A stretch of DNA of 50,452 nt from an uncultured Prevotellaceae bacterium (GTDB lineage: Bacteria; Bacteroidota; Bacteroidia; Bacteroidales; Bacteroidaceae): contig CAMHIS010000009.1 of NCBI GenBank assembly GCA_946185285.1, forward strand, positions 1 through 50,452, written 5' to 3'. Below are positions 16,351 to 26,000 of the stretch, piece by piece. The translations under genes and the position numbers were made by a program. Numbering within the stretch: the first letter of the stretch is position 1; every line of letters starts with the position of its first letter. The notes below the pieces were generated by a model. The model saw nothing but the letters and a program-made list of their open reading frames with translations, was not told where the DNA came from and made no database searches.

Positions 16351-18288
16351 ATGAAGAAATATATTTTATCAGCATTTGTTGTTTGTTCAGCAACAATATT
16401 TGTATCCTGCGATGACATGTTGGACACCGATCCGCGTGTTACCGACGCTACTCAAGCTACCTTCCCCGGTAAGATCGGAGATGTGGAGGCACTGAATACG
16501 GCAACCTATAGTATCATGAACACCATGGGCGGTGGAGATGCCGATACGCAGAATCCTTTCTACTGGTGGGAAGTCATGTCTGACAACTGCTATGGTTCAG
16601 GCGGCTTGCAGGACAACAAGGTGAAGGCCATGCATCATCTCGTTGAGATGAGTGTTGACCAATACCAGCAGGCATTTGTCCTTCTTTATGGCGGTATTAA
16701 CCGTGCCAACAACCAGATTGAGACCATCGACAACATTACCTGGACAGGTAATGAGGCTAAGCGTAAACAGCTTCTCGGTGAGGGCTATTTCATGCGCGGT
16801 CTCTACACGCTCTGGCTCACACAGCTGTTCGGCGATGTACCTCTGATTACGTCTACCACTATCACTGACGAGATGAGACAGGAGGTCAGCGCTGAAGAAA
16901 AGATTTACCCGCAGATTCTTTCTGACTTTGTGTCGGGTATGAACCTGATGGGTACGACGAAGAGCTCCGGTCATGCCAACAAGTACGTTGCCGAGGCATT
17001 CCTTGCCCGTGCCTATATGTTCTGGGCCGGCTTCTACAAGAAGGCTGGTGAGTTGGCTGCTGGCTCTGCCCCTGCTATCAACCTGGTTAAGCAGGAGGGC
17101 TGCGAAAAGGAAAACCTTACTCAGGCTGAAGTCGTTGCTGCTCTGAAGGACGTTGTTTCCAGTGGTGCTTACAAGCTTCTTGAGGACTACCGTTCACTCT
17201 GGCAGTATTCCAACAGCTATGTTTGGGATGAGGCTCACGATAATGGTCTGCCCGCAGAATATTTCGATGAGAAAGGCAATAAGACCAATAATAATCATGC
17301 ATACGCATTCATTGCCGACATGAAGCGTGAGAATTGCTTCGACATGCCTGGCATGGGTAACGGTAACGATGAGGAGCTCTTCGGTATTCAGTTCATGAAT
17401 GCTTCCAGCTGGGGTATTAATGGCGCAATTGAAAATGGTGGTACCTATTCTACCTCACGTATGTATTGCAACTATCTTTCTTGCTGGTGGGCACTTCGTG
17501 TAAACGGTAACAATGGTAACCGTGATTGCACCTATCCCTTTACTCAGGGCTGGGGCCAGGGTACTCCCTCATGCAATATCTGGGACGACTGGACCATTGC
17601 TGAGCAGACCAGCGGTCCGGATATCCGTAAGCTTGGTTCTCTGATTGACTGTGACCATGAGCTTGCTGCATATTCATACGTAAAGGACGACTGTGAGGAG
17701 TCTGGCTATGCTGTGAAGAAGTGGTGCGGTGTCACTACTGACAAGATGACAGGCGACACTCCATGGTGGCATGGTGTTGAAGAAGGATTCAAGGGCACGC
17801 TTGACAACCCCATGCAGGGTGAGCACTTCGAGGACTTCTACCTGATGCGTTATGCTGACGTGCTGCTGATGCTGACCGAGCTTACCGGTGATGCTCAGTA
17901 CATGAACCAGGTTCAGAAGCGTGCCGGTGTCAAGGAGACAGCTTACTCTCTGAAGGCCGTTCAGGACGAGCGCCGCTGGGAGTTCGCCTTTGAGGGCATT
18001 CGCTTCAACGACATGCGCCGCTGGTCTGGTAAGGACGGTGGTGAGAACTGCTACGCCGCCAAGGCTCTTCAGGCACAGGCTGGCAAGCAGGTTGTCGTAA
18101 AGGGTAATGTAGCAAACAAGGTCTCGATGAAGCACATGACCTGCTCGTGGGCAAAGCGTTATGCTGATACTGATGGTTTCTTGTCCAAGCCTCAGTCACA
18201 GATTACTCTGATGGAGGGTAAGCTTAAGCAGAACAAAGGCTGGGATGCAAGCAATCCTGAGACACAATACGTTGATCTCTATAATTAA
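16351..18288 (+). CDS. susD-like: SusD/RagB family surface glycan-binding lipoprotein
   Basis: The 645-aa protein has a lipoprotein signal (MKKYILSAFVVCSATIFVSC, Cys20). The family pattern is clear: an early helical repeat region (GINRANNQIETI, LLGEGYFMRGLYTLWLTQLFGDVPLI), a middle loop-rich binding face, and the C-terminal signature FYLMRYADVLLMLTE...VQDERRWEFAFEGIRFNDMRRW. It should sit as a lid on the SusC transporter and bind the oligosaccharide. Trp- and Tyr-rich stretches (CNYLSCWWALRV, TPWWHGVEEG) could provide the sugar platform. It is longer than many SusD proteins, which often have 500-600 residues. Confidence 0.94.
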   Translation: MKKYILSAFVVCSATIFVSCDDMLDTDPRVTDATQATFPGKIGDVEALNTATYSIMNTMGGGDADTQNPFYWWEVMSDNCYGSGGLQDNKVKAMHHLVEMSVDQYQQAFVLLYGGINRANNQIETIDNITWTGNEAKRKQLLGEGYFMRGLYTLWLTQLFGDVPLITSTTITDEMRQEVSAEEKIYPQILSDFVSGMNLMGTTKSSGHANKYVAEAFLARAYMFWAGFYKKAGELAAGSAPAINLVKQEGCEKENLTQAEVVAALKDVVSSGAYKLLEDYRSLWQYSNSYVWDEAHDNGLPAEYFDEKGNKTNNNHAYAFIADMKRENCFDMPGMGNGNDEELFGIQFMNASSWGINGAIENGGTYSTSRMYCNYLSCWWALRVNGNNGNRDCTYPFTQGWGQGTPSCNIWDDWTIAEQTSGPDIRKLGSLIDCDHELAAYSYVKDDCEESGYAVKKWCGVTTDKMTGDTPWWHGVEEGFKGTLDNPMQGEHFEDFYLMRYADVLLMLTELTGDAQYMNQVQKRAGVKETAYSLKAVQDERRWEFAFEGIRFNDMRRWSGKDGGENCYAAKALQAQAGKQVVVKGNVANKVSMKHMTCSWAKRYADTDGFLSKPQSQITLMEGKLKQNKGWDASNPETQYVDLYN

Positions 18289-18308
18289 TCAAATAATTCG
18301 ATTTAAAT

Positions 18309-19103
18309 ATGAAAAAGATATTTTTGTTTTTCGCAGCAGTAAGTATGCTGTATGCCTGCGATGCTACTCATGAGGATATCAGCAATGATGGTCACATCAC
18401 TGCCGAGGAACTCAGAGCTCAGTCAAGTGTTACTGTTGACAAGGCATCCAACGGCAAGAACGGTAACGTCATAACATGTATGACCTCTGCACCTGTCAAT
18501 GCCAAATGGACTCTTGGTGGCAAGGAGCTACTCGGCAACTATGCCAAGAAGAAGATGAAGGTTGACAGGGATGAGAACGGTAATTATAAGGATACTCAGC
18601 ATAAGGTATTCCTGACTGCTCTCTGTGCCGATGGTACCATGCTTAAGGACAGTTTCGTTATAAACTGCCAGGACATTACCGACCCGCTTCAGAAGTTCTA
18701 TATCTATGGTGAGGATCCCGCTGTGCAGGCTCCTTTCAAGCCAGCTGCTTGGAATGCTGCTTGCATGCGCTTCAGTGATAATGAAGGTAAGTTCACCGAT
18801 ATCAATGGAAAGGAAGGTTTCTTGCCTTATCTTTCTGACGATGTGTACTGGGGCTTCAAGACCCTTATCTTCGACATTTCAGAAGCTACGCCCGACTGTG
18901 CTGGCCGTGTTATGAACGGTTGGTGGAGCGCACGCTATGATGATGATAAGGATGTTCATTTCACGAACGGTCTGTGGGAACTTCCTCTTACCGAGGCTAT
19001 TGCCAAGGACTGTGCCCGTGGTGGCGGTGGCGCTGGTAAGGATCTTGACATCATGGTTACCTCTGGCAGCTGCCAGATAAACGCTATTTACTATGAGGAA
19101 TAA
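18309..19103 (+). CDS. Small surface lipoprotein with PKD-like and C-terminal shared module
   Basis: The 264-aa protein has a lipoprotein signal (MKKIFLFFAAVSMLYAC, Cys17). A middle Ig/PKD-like stretch (residues about 40-125) is followed by a C-terminal module of about 135 residues starting at FYIYGEDP. That module reappears at the end of the SusD-like protein at 33342-36743; both share RFSD-EGK, KTLI-D-SEA, RVMNGWWSA, DCARG-GG, and a final TSGSC plus Y-EE. The gene lies directly after susCD, in the place where surface glycan-binding proteins are normally encoded, so glycan binding is a reasonable guess. No catalytic motif is visible. A hairpin follows the stop codon. Confidence 0.8.
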   Translation: MKKIFLFFAAVSMLYACDATHEDISNDGHITAEELRAQSSVTVDKASNGKNGNVITCMTSAPVNAKWTLGGKELLGNYAKKKMKVDRDENGNYKDTQHKVFLTALCADGTMLKDSFVINCQDITDPLQKFYIYGEDPAVQAPFKPAAWNAACMRFSDNEGKFTDINGKEGFLPYLSDDVYWGFKTLIFDISEATPDCAGRVMNGWWSARYDDDKDVHFTNGLWELPLTEAIAKDCARGGGGAGKDLDIMVTSGSCQINAIYYEE

Positions 19104-19129
19104 CCATTCCTTATCGGTATAACAATAAT

Positions 19130-19161
19130 AGGCTGACTCATTCATAGAAATGAGTCAGCCT
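19130..19161 (+). terminator. Perfect 13-bp stem-loop after the susCD operon
   Basis: AGGCTGACTCATT (19130-19142) and its exact complement (19149-19161) enclose a 6-nt loop; TTCAT follows. It lies between the small lipoprotein gene and the DUF6057-like gene and may terminate or attenuate transcription at the end of the SusCD unit. Confidence 0.7.
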
Positions 19162-19175
19162 TTCATCTAAAGATA

Positions 19176-20951
19176 ATGACTAAACAAAGCAATCTGTCCC
19201 GGACCGTCTTCTATGTAAGCTTATTGGCTTTCATATCGTTTGTCGCGTACCTATTATATATAAACGAGGAGGTGTTTTATACGGCCCACGACCGTTCCGA
19301 GTTTATCTTCGGTGCGCCATTCTTCCATACCCTTATGCAGAAGCCTTTTGGCCTGATGCAGTATGTTGGAGCCTGGCTCACCCAGCTATTCTGTCATCCG
19401 GCCTTCGGTGCTGGTGTGCTGGCGGCTATCTGGGTGCTTATCTTCTTTGTGGGTGCAAAAGCATTCAGGTTGCAGACCAGTGCCTCCGCACTGATGCTCT
19501 TGCCTGTAGCCTGTCTGCTCACGTCGGTTGTCGACCTTGGCTACTGGGTATATGTCTCAACCATCCGCGGCTATTGGTTCTCTCAGTCGGTAGGCTATCT
19601 CATCATGCTTCTGCTCCTGTGGGCTGCGCATAGCACACCACGCAAGTGGCATCTCGTCTGGTATCTGCTGGCCTTTTTCCTCTATCCGGTGCTGGGGTGG
19701 TTTGCCCTGCTTTTCGTACTCTGTTTAGTGGTTGCCGGAAAACCCACCTGGCGAGAACTTTTAGGCATTGTCCTGCTCGTCTTTACCGCTTCTATCTGGC
19801 ATACGCAGTTCTATTCGAATCAGAAATTCGACGATGTCATACTGGCCGGATTGCCCCGCTTCATAACAGCAAGCGACTGCACTGAGCATCTTTCCATCCC
19901 GTTCTGGGTGCTGGGTGCTGTCTCTGTGCTTATCTCGTTGTGTGGCAGGTATCTTGCTAAATGGTTTGTGCCGGCATTGAGTGTCATAGTCTGCATCGTC
20001 TTCACCACGTCGCTCATGTATCATGATAAGAACTACATCGACGAGATGCACATGGTGCGCATTGCTTGCGACGACAACTGGAAGGAAGTGCTCAGTATGG
20101 CAGAGGCCAACCATAAGCCAACCAGCACGATGATGTTTCTCAAGAATATTGCCCTGATGAACGAGGGCGGCCTGCTCGACCGTTCGTTCAAATTGGGTAA
20201 CGACGCTGCGGATATTTACAACCCCGATAAGCTCCACGTCACCCTTTTGGACATCGCGTCGCCGCTGGTGTATTATAATTACGGCATGTTGAACGAGGCC
20301 ATCCGCCTGAGCTTCGAGAATGCCGTACAGGCCGGCTTCTCGCCCTTCTACCTGAAGATGCTTGCCCGTTGTGCCTTGGCTGTAGGTGATGAGAAACTGG
20401 TGGAGCGCTATACGACCATATTGCACCATATTCCGTTCTACGGCGATTGGCAACCGGCGCCTGTCACTGAAAAGATAAAGGAGCTGCAGAAATGCTATCC
20501 TGATGAACTCACCGGTGTTGAGAACAGCGACAGCTATCTTGTCAATGGCATCAGTCTTTGGTATGAGTCCGACAGTAAAGTGGCTTCAGAACAGGCATTG
20601 TTCTATTCCATGCTGCGTTGCGACTCGCGCCGTTTCTGGCCATCGTTGCGCAACTATGTGAAGCTTCACATGAACGAGCAGTTTCCTGTTCATGCTCAGG
20701 AGGCTTATATCTTGTATATGGATAAGGCCCCGGAAGAAAAGCGCATGATGATTCCCGTTGAACAGGCCGTTTACGACCGCTATAAACTGTTCTGGACTAC
20801 TTTGGAGGAAAAGGCGAAGCCAGGCATGACACTTGACCAGGCCGGTGAGGAATTACGTGAAGAATTTGGAGACACCTATTGGTGGTACAATCTCTTCGGA
20901 CGCAAACCTATTAATATACGTGGTAATGTTGGACACGAAGTTGCATCATAA
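19176..20951 (+). CDS. Polytopic membrane protein, DUF6057-like (copy 1)
   Basis: The 591-aa protein has about nine hydrophobic segments in its first 290 residues (for example FYVSLLAFISFVAYLLY, ALMLLPVACLLTSVVDL, LVWYLLAFFLYPVLGW), then a soluble C-terminal half of about 300 residues rich in paired helices, resembling TPR-type repeats (LNEAIRLSFENAVQAG, YLKMLARCALAVGDEKLVERY). I recognise the architecture as the DUF6057 group of Bacteroidales; no biochemical function is known to me. The PD40/CXXCH lipoprotein gene begins 3 bp downstream. The same gene pair recurs at 26801-29625, which argues that the two proteins work together, perhaps across the inner membrane and periplasm. Confidence 0.75.
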   Translation: MTKQSNLSRTVFYVSLLAFISFVAYLLYINEEVFYTAHDRSEFIFGAPFFHTLMQKPFGLMQYVGAWLTQLFCHPAFGAGVLAAIWVLIFFVGAKAFRLQTSASALMLLPVACLLTSVVDLGYWVYVSTIRGYWFSQSVGYLIMLLLLWAAHSTPRKWHLVWYLLAFFLYPVLGWFALLFVLCLVVAGKPTWRELLGIVLLVFTASIWHTQFYSNQKFDDVILAGLPRFITASDCTEHLSIPFWVLGAVSVLISLCGRYLAKWFVPALSVIVCIVFTTSLMYHDKNYIDEMHMVRIACDDNWKEVLSMAEANHKPTSTMMFLKNIALMNEGGLLDRSFKLGNDAADIYNPDKLHVTLLDIASPLVYYNYGMLNEAIRLSFENAVQAGFSPFYLKMLARCALAVGDEKLVERYTTILHHIPFYGDWQPAPVTEKIKELQKCYPDELTGVENSDSYLVNGISLWYESDSKVASEQALFYSMLRCDSRRFWPSLRNYVKLHMNEQFPVHAQEAYILYMDKAPEEKRMMIPVEQAVYDRYKLFWTTLEEKAKPGMTLDQAGEELREEFGDTYWWYNLFGRKPINIRGNVGHEVAS

Positions 20952-20954
20952 GTT

Positions 20955-22463
20955 ATGAAAAGATATATCTACATCAATTTCCTGCTGTTGGCTGTTGGCT
21001 GTTGGCTGATGGCATCTTGTGGCGGTCACCCCTCTGTGCCCTCCGCCTTCTCCGTGTCCTCTGTGCTTCCGGCCATCTTCCCCGATTATTGCGATGTCAC
21101 CGTGCCTTGCAACATTGCGCCGCTCAACTTCATGCTCCCTGCTGACGAGTATGATGAGTGCGTGGCTCGTCTCACCACCCCCGACGGCCAGCAGCAGACC
21201 TACGGCCATGGCGTAAAGGTGCAGATTCCTGAGGAGGAATGGCACGCCATGCTTGATGCCTCGAAAGGTAAAAGCATCAAGGTGGAGGTCTGGGGCCAGA
21301 AACAGGGCGAGTGGCTGTCATTCAGCCCGTTCGAGATACATATAGCCGAGGAACCCATCGACGAATACCTGTCGTATCGCCTCATTGAACCGTCGTATGT
21401 CGCGTGGACCTTCATGGAGATAGCCCAGCGCAACATTTCCACGTTCGAGGAGACGCAGATCTTCAACAACGAGATAACCATGAATGACAGGGAGAAAGGC
21501 CAGTGCATCAACTGCCACAGCTATCAGAATTATAAGACCGACAACATGCTCTTCCATGTGCGCCTCTCCAATGCCGGCACCATCATTGTGAACGACGGCA
21601 AGGTGTCGAAGGTCAATCTGAAGCGCGACTATACCATCTCCTCCGGCGTCTATCCCTCTTGGCATCCTACTGCCAAGCTCATAGCCTTCTCGACCAATAA
21701 GACCCGGCAGGCATTCCATACGTCCAATCCCAACAAGATTGAGGTCTACGATGAAGCCAGCGACCTGATTCTCTACGATGTAGAGACCGACTCGGTGAGC
21801 ATCGTCAGCAACGATTCCACGCTTTTGGAGATTTATCCTACCTGGTCGCCCGACGGCAAATATCTCTATTACGGCAAGTCTGTTCCCCTGCCAGAAGAGA
21901 TGGAAGGTCAGGACATCAGAACCACCTACGCGAAGATACAATACAACCTCTATCGCCGTTCGTTCGACGTGGAAACCCATAACTTCGGTGATGAGGAACT
22001 TGTTTATGATGCTGCTTCTGACAATAAGAGCGTCACCCTGCCACGCATCAGCCCCGACGGGCGCTATCTGCTGTTTGCCATAGGGCAGTATGGCTGTTTC
22101 CATAGCCGCCACCATGATGGCGACATCGTTTGTATTCCGTTGGAACAGTATACTGGTACGCCTCTCAATGCTGAAAACTCTACGCCCATCGATCTCTCCC
22201 TCGTCAATAGTAAAGACTTTTCTGACAGCTACCCCTCCTGGTCGAGCAACGGCCATTGGATGATGCTGGCCAGCCGCCGCGACGACGACAACTACAGCCG
22301 TGTCTATTTCGCCTATTTCAACAATGGGAAATTCGCCAAGGCCTTCCTTCTGCCGCAGGAAGACCCCGAACTGCACGTCAGCCTCCTGAAGAGCTACAAC
22401 CGTCCGGAGTTCATGGTCGAGCCTGTCAAAATCAGTGTCGAAGAATTCAGCCGAGCCTTTTAA
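20955..22463 (+). CDS. PD40/TolB-like propeller lipoprotein with CXXCH motif (copy 1)
   Basis: The 502-aa protein has a lipoprotein signal (Cys22 in LMASC) whose codons contain a 7-bp tandem repeat. An N-terminal domain (FPDYCDVTVPCNIAPLNFML) is followed by C184-I-N-C187-H188, a c-type heme-binding pattern, and then by beta-propeller blades of the PD40/WD40-like type (SSGVYPSWHPTAKLIAFSTN, IYPTWSPDGKYLYYGK, LPRISPDGRYLLFA, SYPSWSSNGHWMMLASRRDD). Function is not known. Heme attachment is inferred from the motif only, and a single CXXCH can also bind metal or be structural. It is paired with the DUF6057-like protein upstream and paralogous to 28153-29625. Confidence 0.82.
   Translation: MKRYIYINFLLLAVGCWLMASCGGHPSVPSAFSVSSVLPAIFPDYCDVTVPCNIAPLNFMLPADEYDECVARLTTPDGQQQTYGHGVKVQIPEEEWHAMLDASKGKSIKVEVWGQKQGEWLSFSPFEIHIAEEPIDEYLSYRLIEPSYVAWTFMEIAQRNISTFEETQIFNNEITMNDREKGQCINCHSYQNYKTDNMLFHVRLSNAGTIIVNDGKVSKVNLKRDYTISSGVYPSWHPTAKLIAFSTNKTRQAFHTSNPNKIEVYDEASDLILYDVETDSVSIVSNDSTLLEIYPTWSPDGKYLYYGKSVPLPEEMEGQDIRTTYAKIQYNLYRRSFDVETHNFGDEELVYDAASDNKSVTLPRISPDGRYLLFAIGQYGCFHSRHHDGDIVCIPLEQYTGTPLNAENSTPIDLSLVNSKDFSDSYPSWSSNGHWMMLASRRDDDNYSRVYFAYFNNGKFAKAFLLPQEDPELHVSLLKSYNRPEFMVEPVKISVEEFSRAF
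20986..21013 (+). repeat. 7-bp tandem repeat in a signal-peptide coding region
   Basis: Three exact TGTTGGC units are followed by TGATGGC. Because 7 is not a multiple of 3, gain or loss of one unit would shift the reading frame of the lipoprotein gene. Two units of the same heptamer occur in the signal peptide of the gene at 32872. Confidence 0.75.
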
Positions 22464-22896
22464 ACGATGTTGAAAATGACCTATACGCCTAAATAAAGAA
22501 TCCGTCATTCCGTCACTTTTTCCCTATCGTACTTGTAATCAGTATGTTACGGTGTGATGGATAGGGGTGACGGATGACGGATGGAGGAATGCGGGCGCGC
22601 AACAGGACGGTCATCTTGGCAGTCCGCTGTCACCGCCCGTGAACAATCATTCACCGCCCGTGAACATCGACATTCATCCGTCACCGCCGAGCATCCGTCA
22701 CCCGTCACCATAATCCGTCACAACATATCCTTCTGATTGTCAGACTTTTTCGTAGCTGTGACGGATGTGATGGATTTTTTCTGAATCTAAGTCTTGGGGG
22801 CATCCTTGTATCCCAAACACGAGTCCACTTTAGCTTCTTGAGAGAACGAGGAGCATAGCCTTTTACGCCTACGGCATGAAGAAAAACATTTAATCT
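22464..22896. repeat. Intergenic cluster of ATCCGTCA / TGACGGAT words
   Basis: This gene-free stretch before the R-M gene holds ATCCGTCA at 22500, 22676, 22693 and 22713, and its complement TGACGGAT at 22568, 22575 and 22759. It also has a 16-bp direct repeat TCACCGCCCGTGAACA at about 22650 (with the variant start GTCACCGCCCGTGAACA at about 22629). The pattern resembles iterated binding sites or a degraded repeat element. No coding sequence is evident. Confidence 0.65.
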
Positions 22897-22928
22897 TTTG
22901 ATTTATCAGAAAAATATTAGTACTTTTG
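22897..22928 (+). promoter_or_regulatory. Consensus promoter of the R-M gene
   Basis: TTTG (22897-22900), a 20-nt spacer and TACTTTTG (22921-22928) match the Bacteroidetes consensus. The inferred leader of about 90 nt contains a 12-codon open frame (ATG 22959 to TAG 22997). Confidence 0.8.
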
Positions 22929-23023
22929 CAGAAAACTTTTCGTAAAACGAAAGCAGGCATGAATAATAACAATACAGACCCCACCCCCGAGTTATAGAAG
23001 TGCAACTAAAGAACACCCATTGA

Positions 23024-26000
23024 ATGGCAATGATAATTAACCCCAACAGGGCATTAAGCCGCAGTTTCCTTCGCAATCAAGAGACGAAGGAGACCAAGGA
23101 CGTATTCCGCCTGCAACTGGCCTCCTTGCTGTCCAAGCTGGATGACCAAGAGGATGAAGAATACAACAAGACCTGGATTCACGATTTCCTTACCCATACG
23201 TTTTATGGTGACCCTTATTCGGTCAATACCCGCAAGAAGGTGGACCAGGCTATCTATGGTCCGGACAGTCAGAAGCCTTGGGTACTGATGGAGATGAAGG
23301 CACCCGGCAATATTTCGGAAATGCCATGCGATGGTCATTTCGACCGCAAGGGTTTCATCCAGCTCGTGCTCTACTATATGAAGGAGGAAAAGGAGCGTGA
23401 AAACAGGGAAATCAAGCATCTGGCGGTTACCAACGGCTATGAATGGTATGTGTTTGAACGCAAGCTGTTCTATAACTTCTTTGGCAAGAACCGTCAGCTG
23501 TGGAGCGAGATTCAGCGATATGAGCGTGAGAACAAGACCCGTGACGAAATCTATCAGGAGGTCATCGCCCCCGAAGTGCGTAAGGTTCAGCAGCAGTTCA
23601 GCTATGTCTATTTCGACCTGCGCAAGTTCGCGGGACAGCTTGACGACACCGCCATCTTGCGAAAGCGCAGTTTCGAGGCCCAGTGCAAGTTCTTCTCGCC
23701 CATCCACCTCTGTATGCTGCCATACGACTTTGACCACAACCATCTGGACACGCAGTTCTACAACGAGCTGCTCTACCTGATGGGAGTCGAGGAAACCCGT
23801 GTGGGGCAACTTGACGTCATTCAGCGCCTGCCGGAGAAGAAACGCGAGCAGTTCTCACTGCTTGAGCAGGCCATCTGGCATCTCACAGCGCTGGGCGTGA
23901 AGGATGACGAACTCTATGACACGGCCATGGGCCTCGTCATTTCGTGGATAAACCGCATACTATTCCTGAAGCTGCTGGAAACGCAGCTCGTCAATTTCAA
24001 CGGTGGCGACCGGCAGTATAAGTTCCTGTCGCCGACAGGAACTGCCCCGTCACTGGTGGACAGCTATCATTCGCTGTTCGACTTGTTCTTCAAGGTGTTA
24101 AGCAAGACGGAGGAAGAGCGCGACCTGCGGATCCGTGACCGCTATAGGCGCATTCCCTATCTGAACAGTGCCCTGTTTGAGGTCTCAGAGCTGGAGAGGC
24201 AGTACTTCACCATCAATGCCTTGCCCCACGGCCCCATGAACGTCTATCCGGCCACGGTGCTGAAGGACAGCCGGGGGCGGGTGTGGAAGGAGAAAGTGGA
24301 CTCACTGGAATATCTGCTCCGCTTCCTTGAGTCGTATGATTTCGGCTCATACGAAACGGAAGAGGAAGAGGAGGAAGAACAGAAGACGCTGATTGACGCC
24401 TCCGTACTGGGCCTCATCTTCGAGAAAATCAATGGCTACAAGGAGGGCGCCTATTTCACGCCGGGCTACATCTGCGAATATATGTGCCGCGAAACCATCG
24501 AGCGGATGGTGGTGAAGCGCATGAACGAGCATTTCCAATGGGAAAAGCCCTGTGAGAGCATCGACGAGGTGGTGGAACAACTGGACTACACCAAGCCTGA
24601 CATCCGGCGCGAGGCCAATGAGGTCATTAACGGCATCAAAATCTGCGACCCGTCGGTGGGTAGCGGACACTTCCTCGTGTCGGCATTGAACGAAATGATA
24701 GCGATAAAACAACAGTTGCATATACTCTGCTATTCAGACAACGCTTTGGACTATGCAAATGAGCGCATCAAGGGGTGGTCAATCACTATCGGAGACGATG
24801 AACTCATCATTACAGACAAGGAATTCCAACGCTCTTTCGTTTATGACCAAAACAACAAAGAAGCCTCAGCCCTGCAGCGCACGCTCTTCGAAGAAAAACG
24901 CCGCATCATCAGCCAGTGCCTCTATGGTGCCGACATCAATCCCAAGAGTGTTGACATCTGCCGCCTGCGACTGTGGATTGAACTGCTGAAGAATGCCTTC
25001 TACGATAAGGGCCAACTGCAGACGCTGCCCAATATCGACATCAACATCAAGCAGGGCGACGCGCTGATGTCGCACTTGGAAGTCAAGGTGAAGACCGAAG
25101 CCGCCTCACGTGTACCAGCCTCAAAGAGCATCCGGGAAATCACCCAGGAATACAAATCCTTGGTAGATGCTTACAAACAGGGGACGGGGCATGACAAACG
25201 TTTCGATATACAGCGTCAGCTATTTGCCATTAAGCGCGAACTGCGCCAACACATACAGTCGGACTTCCTCGATTTCGAGATAGCCCGGGTGAATGGGGAA
25301 GACACGGAGCAGAACTACTTGGAGTGGATGCTGGAGTTTCCGGAGCTGCTCGACGAGAACGGACGCTTTGAAGGCTTCGACATACTCATAGGCAATCCGC
25401 CGTACATTGCGCTTGGAGCCGAAGGAGGACGCTTGCGCAAGCGGTACAGGCAACGGCAATACGACACTTTCAACAGCAACGGCGACATCTACTTCCTGTT
25501 CTACGAGCGGGCATTGCAACTGCTTCGTCCCGACGGTCTGCTGTGCTTTATCACGTCGGACAAATGGATGCGCAACGATGCTGCCAAGAATCTTCGCAAC
25601 TATCTCGTGAAGCACTCACAGCCGCTGATGCTGCTCGACTTCCCCGGACTGAACCTCTTTAAGCGAGCCACCGTGGTGAACAACATCCTGCTGGCAGGCA
25701 ACGGCGAAAACCAAGGCGTGAGAACGCTTTGTGCCACCACCGAAGGAAAGGACGTGGACGATGTGAAGAACATTGACCAGTTCTTCCAGGACAACCGGCT
25801 GCCCTGTCAGTTCCAGGAAAACCAGCAGTGGCTTATCCTGCCCGACGAGAAGCGGAGCCTGATGCAAAAAATGCTGGAGAAGGGCAGGCCGCTGGGAGAG
25901 TGGGAGAACATAAAGTTTGCAAGAGGTGTTGTGACAGGTCGCAACGATGCCTTCATCATCACTACCGCCCAACGCGAGCAGATACTGGCCGACTGCCAGA

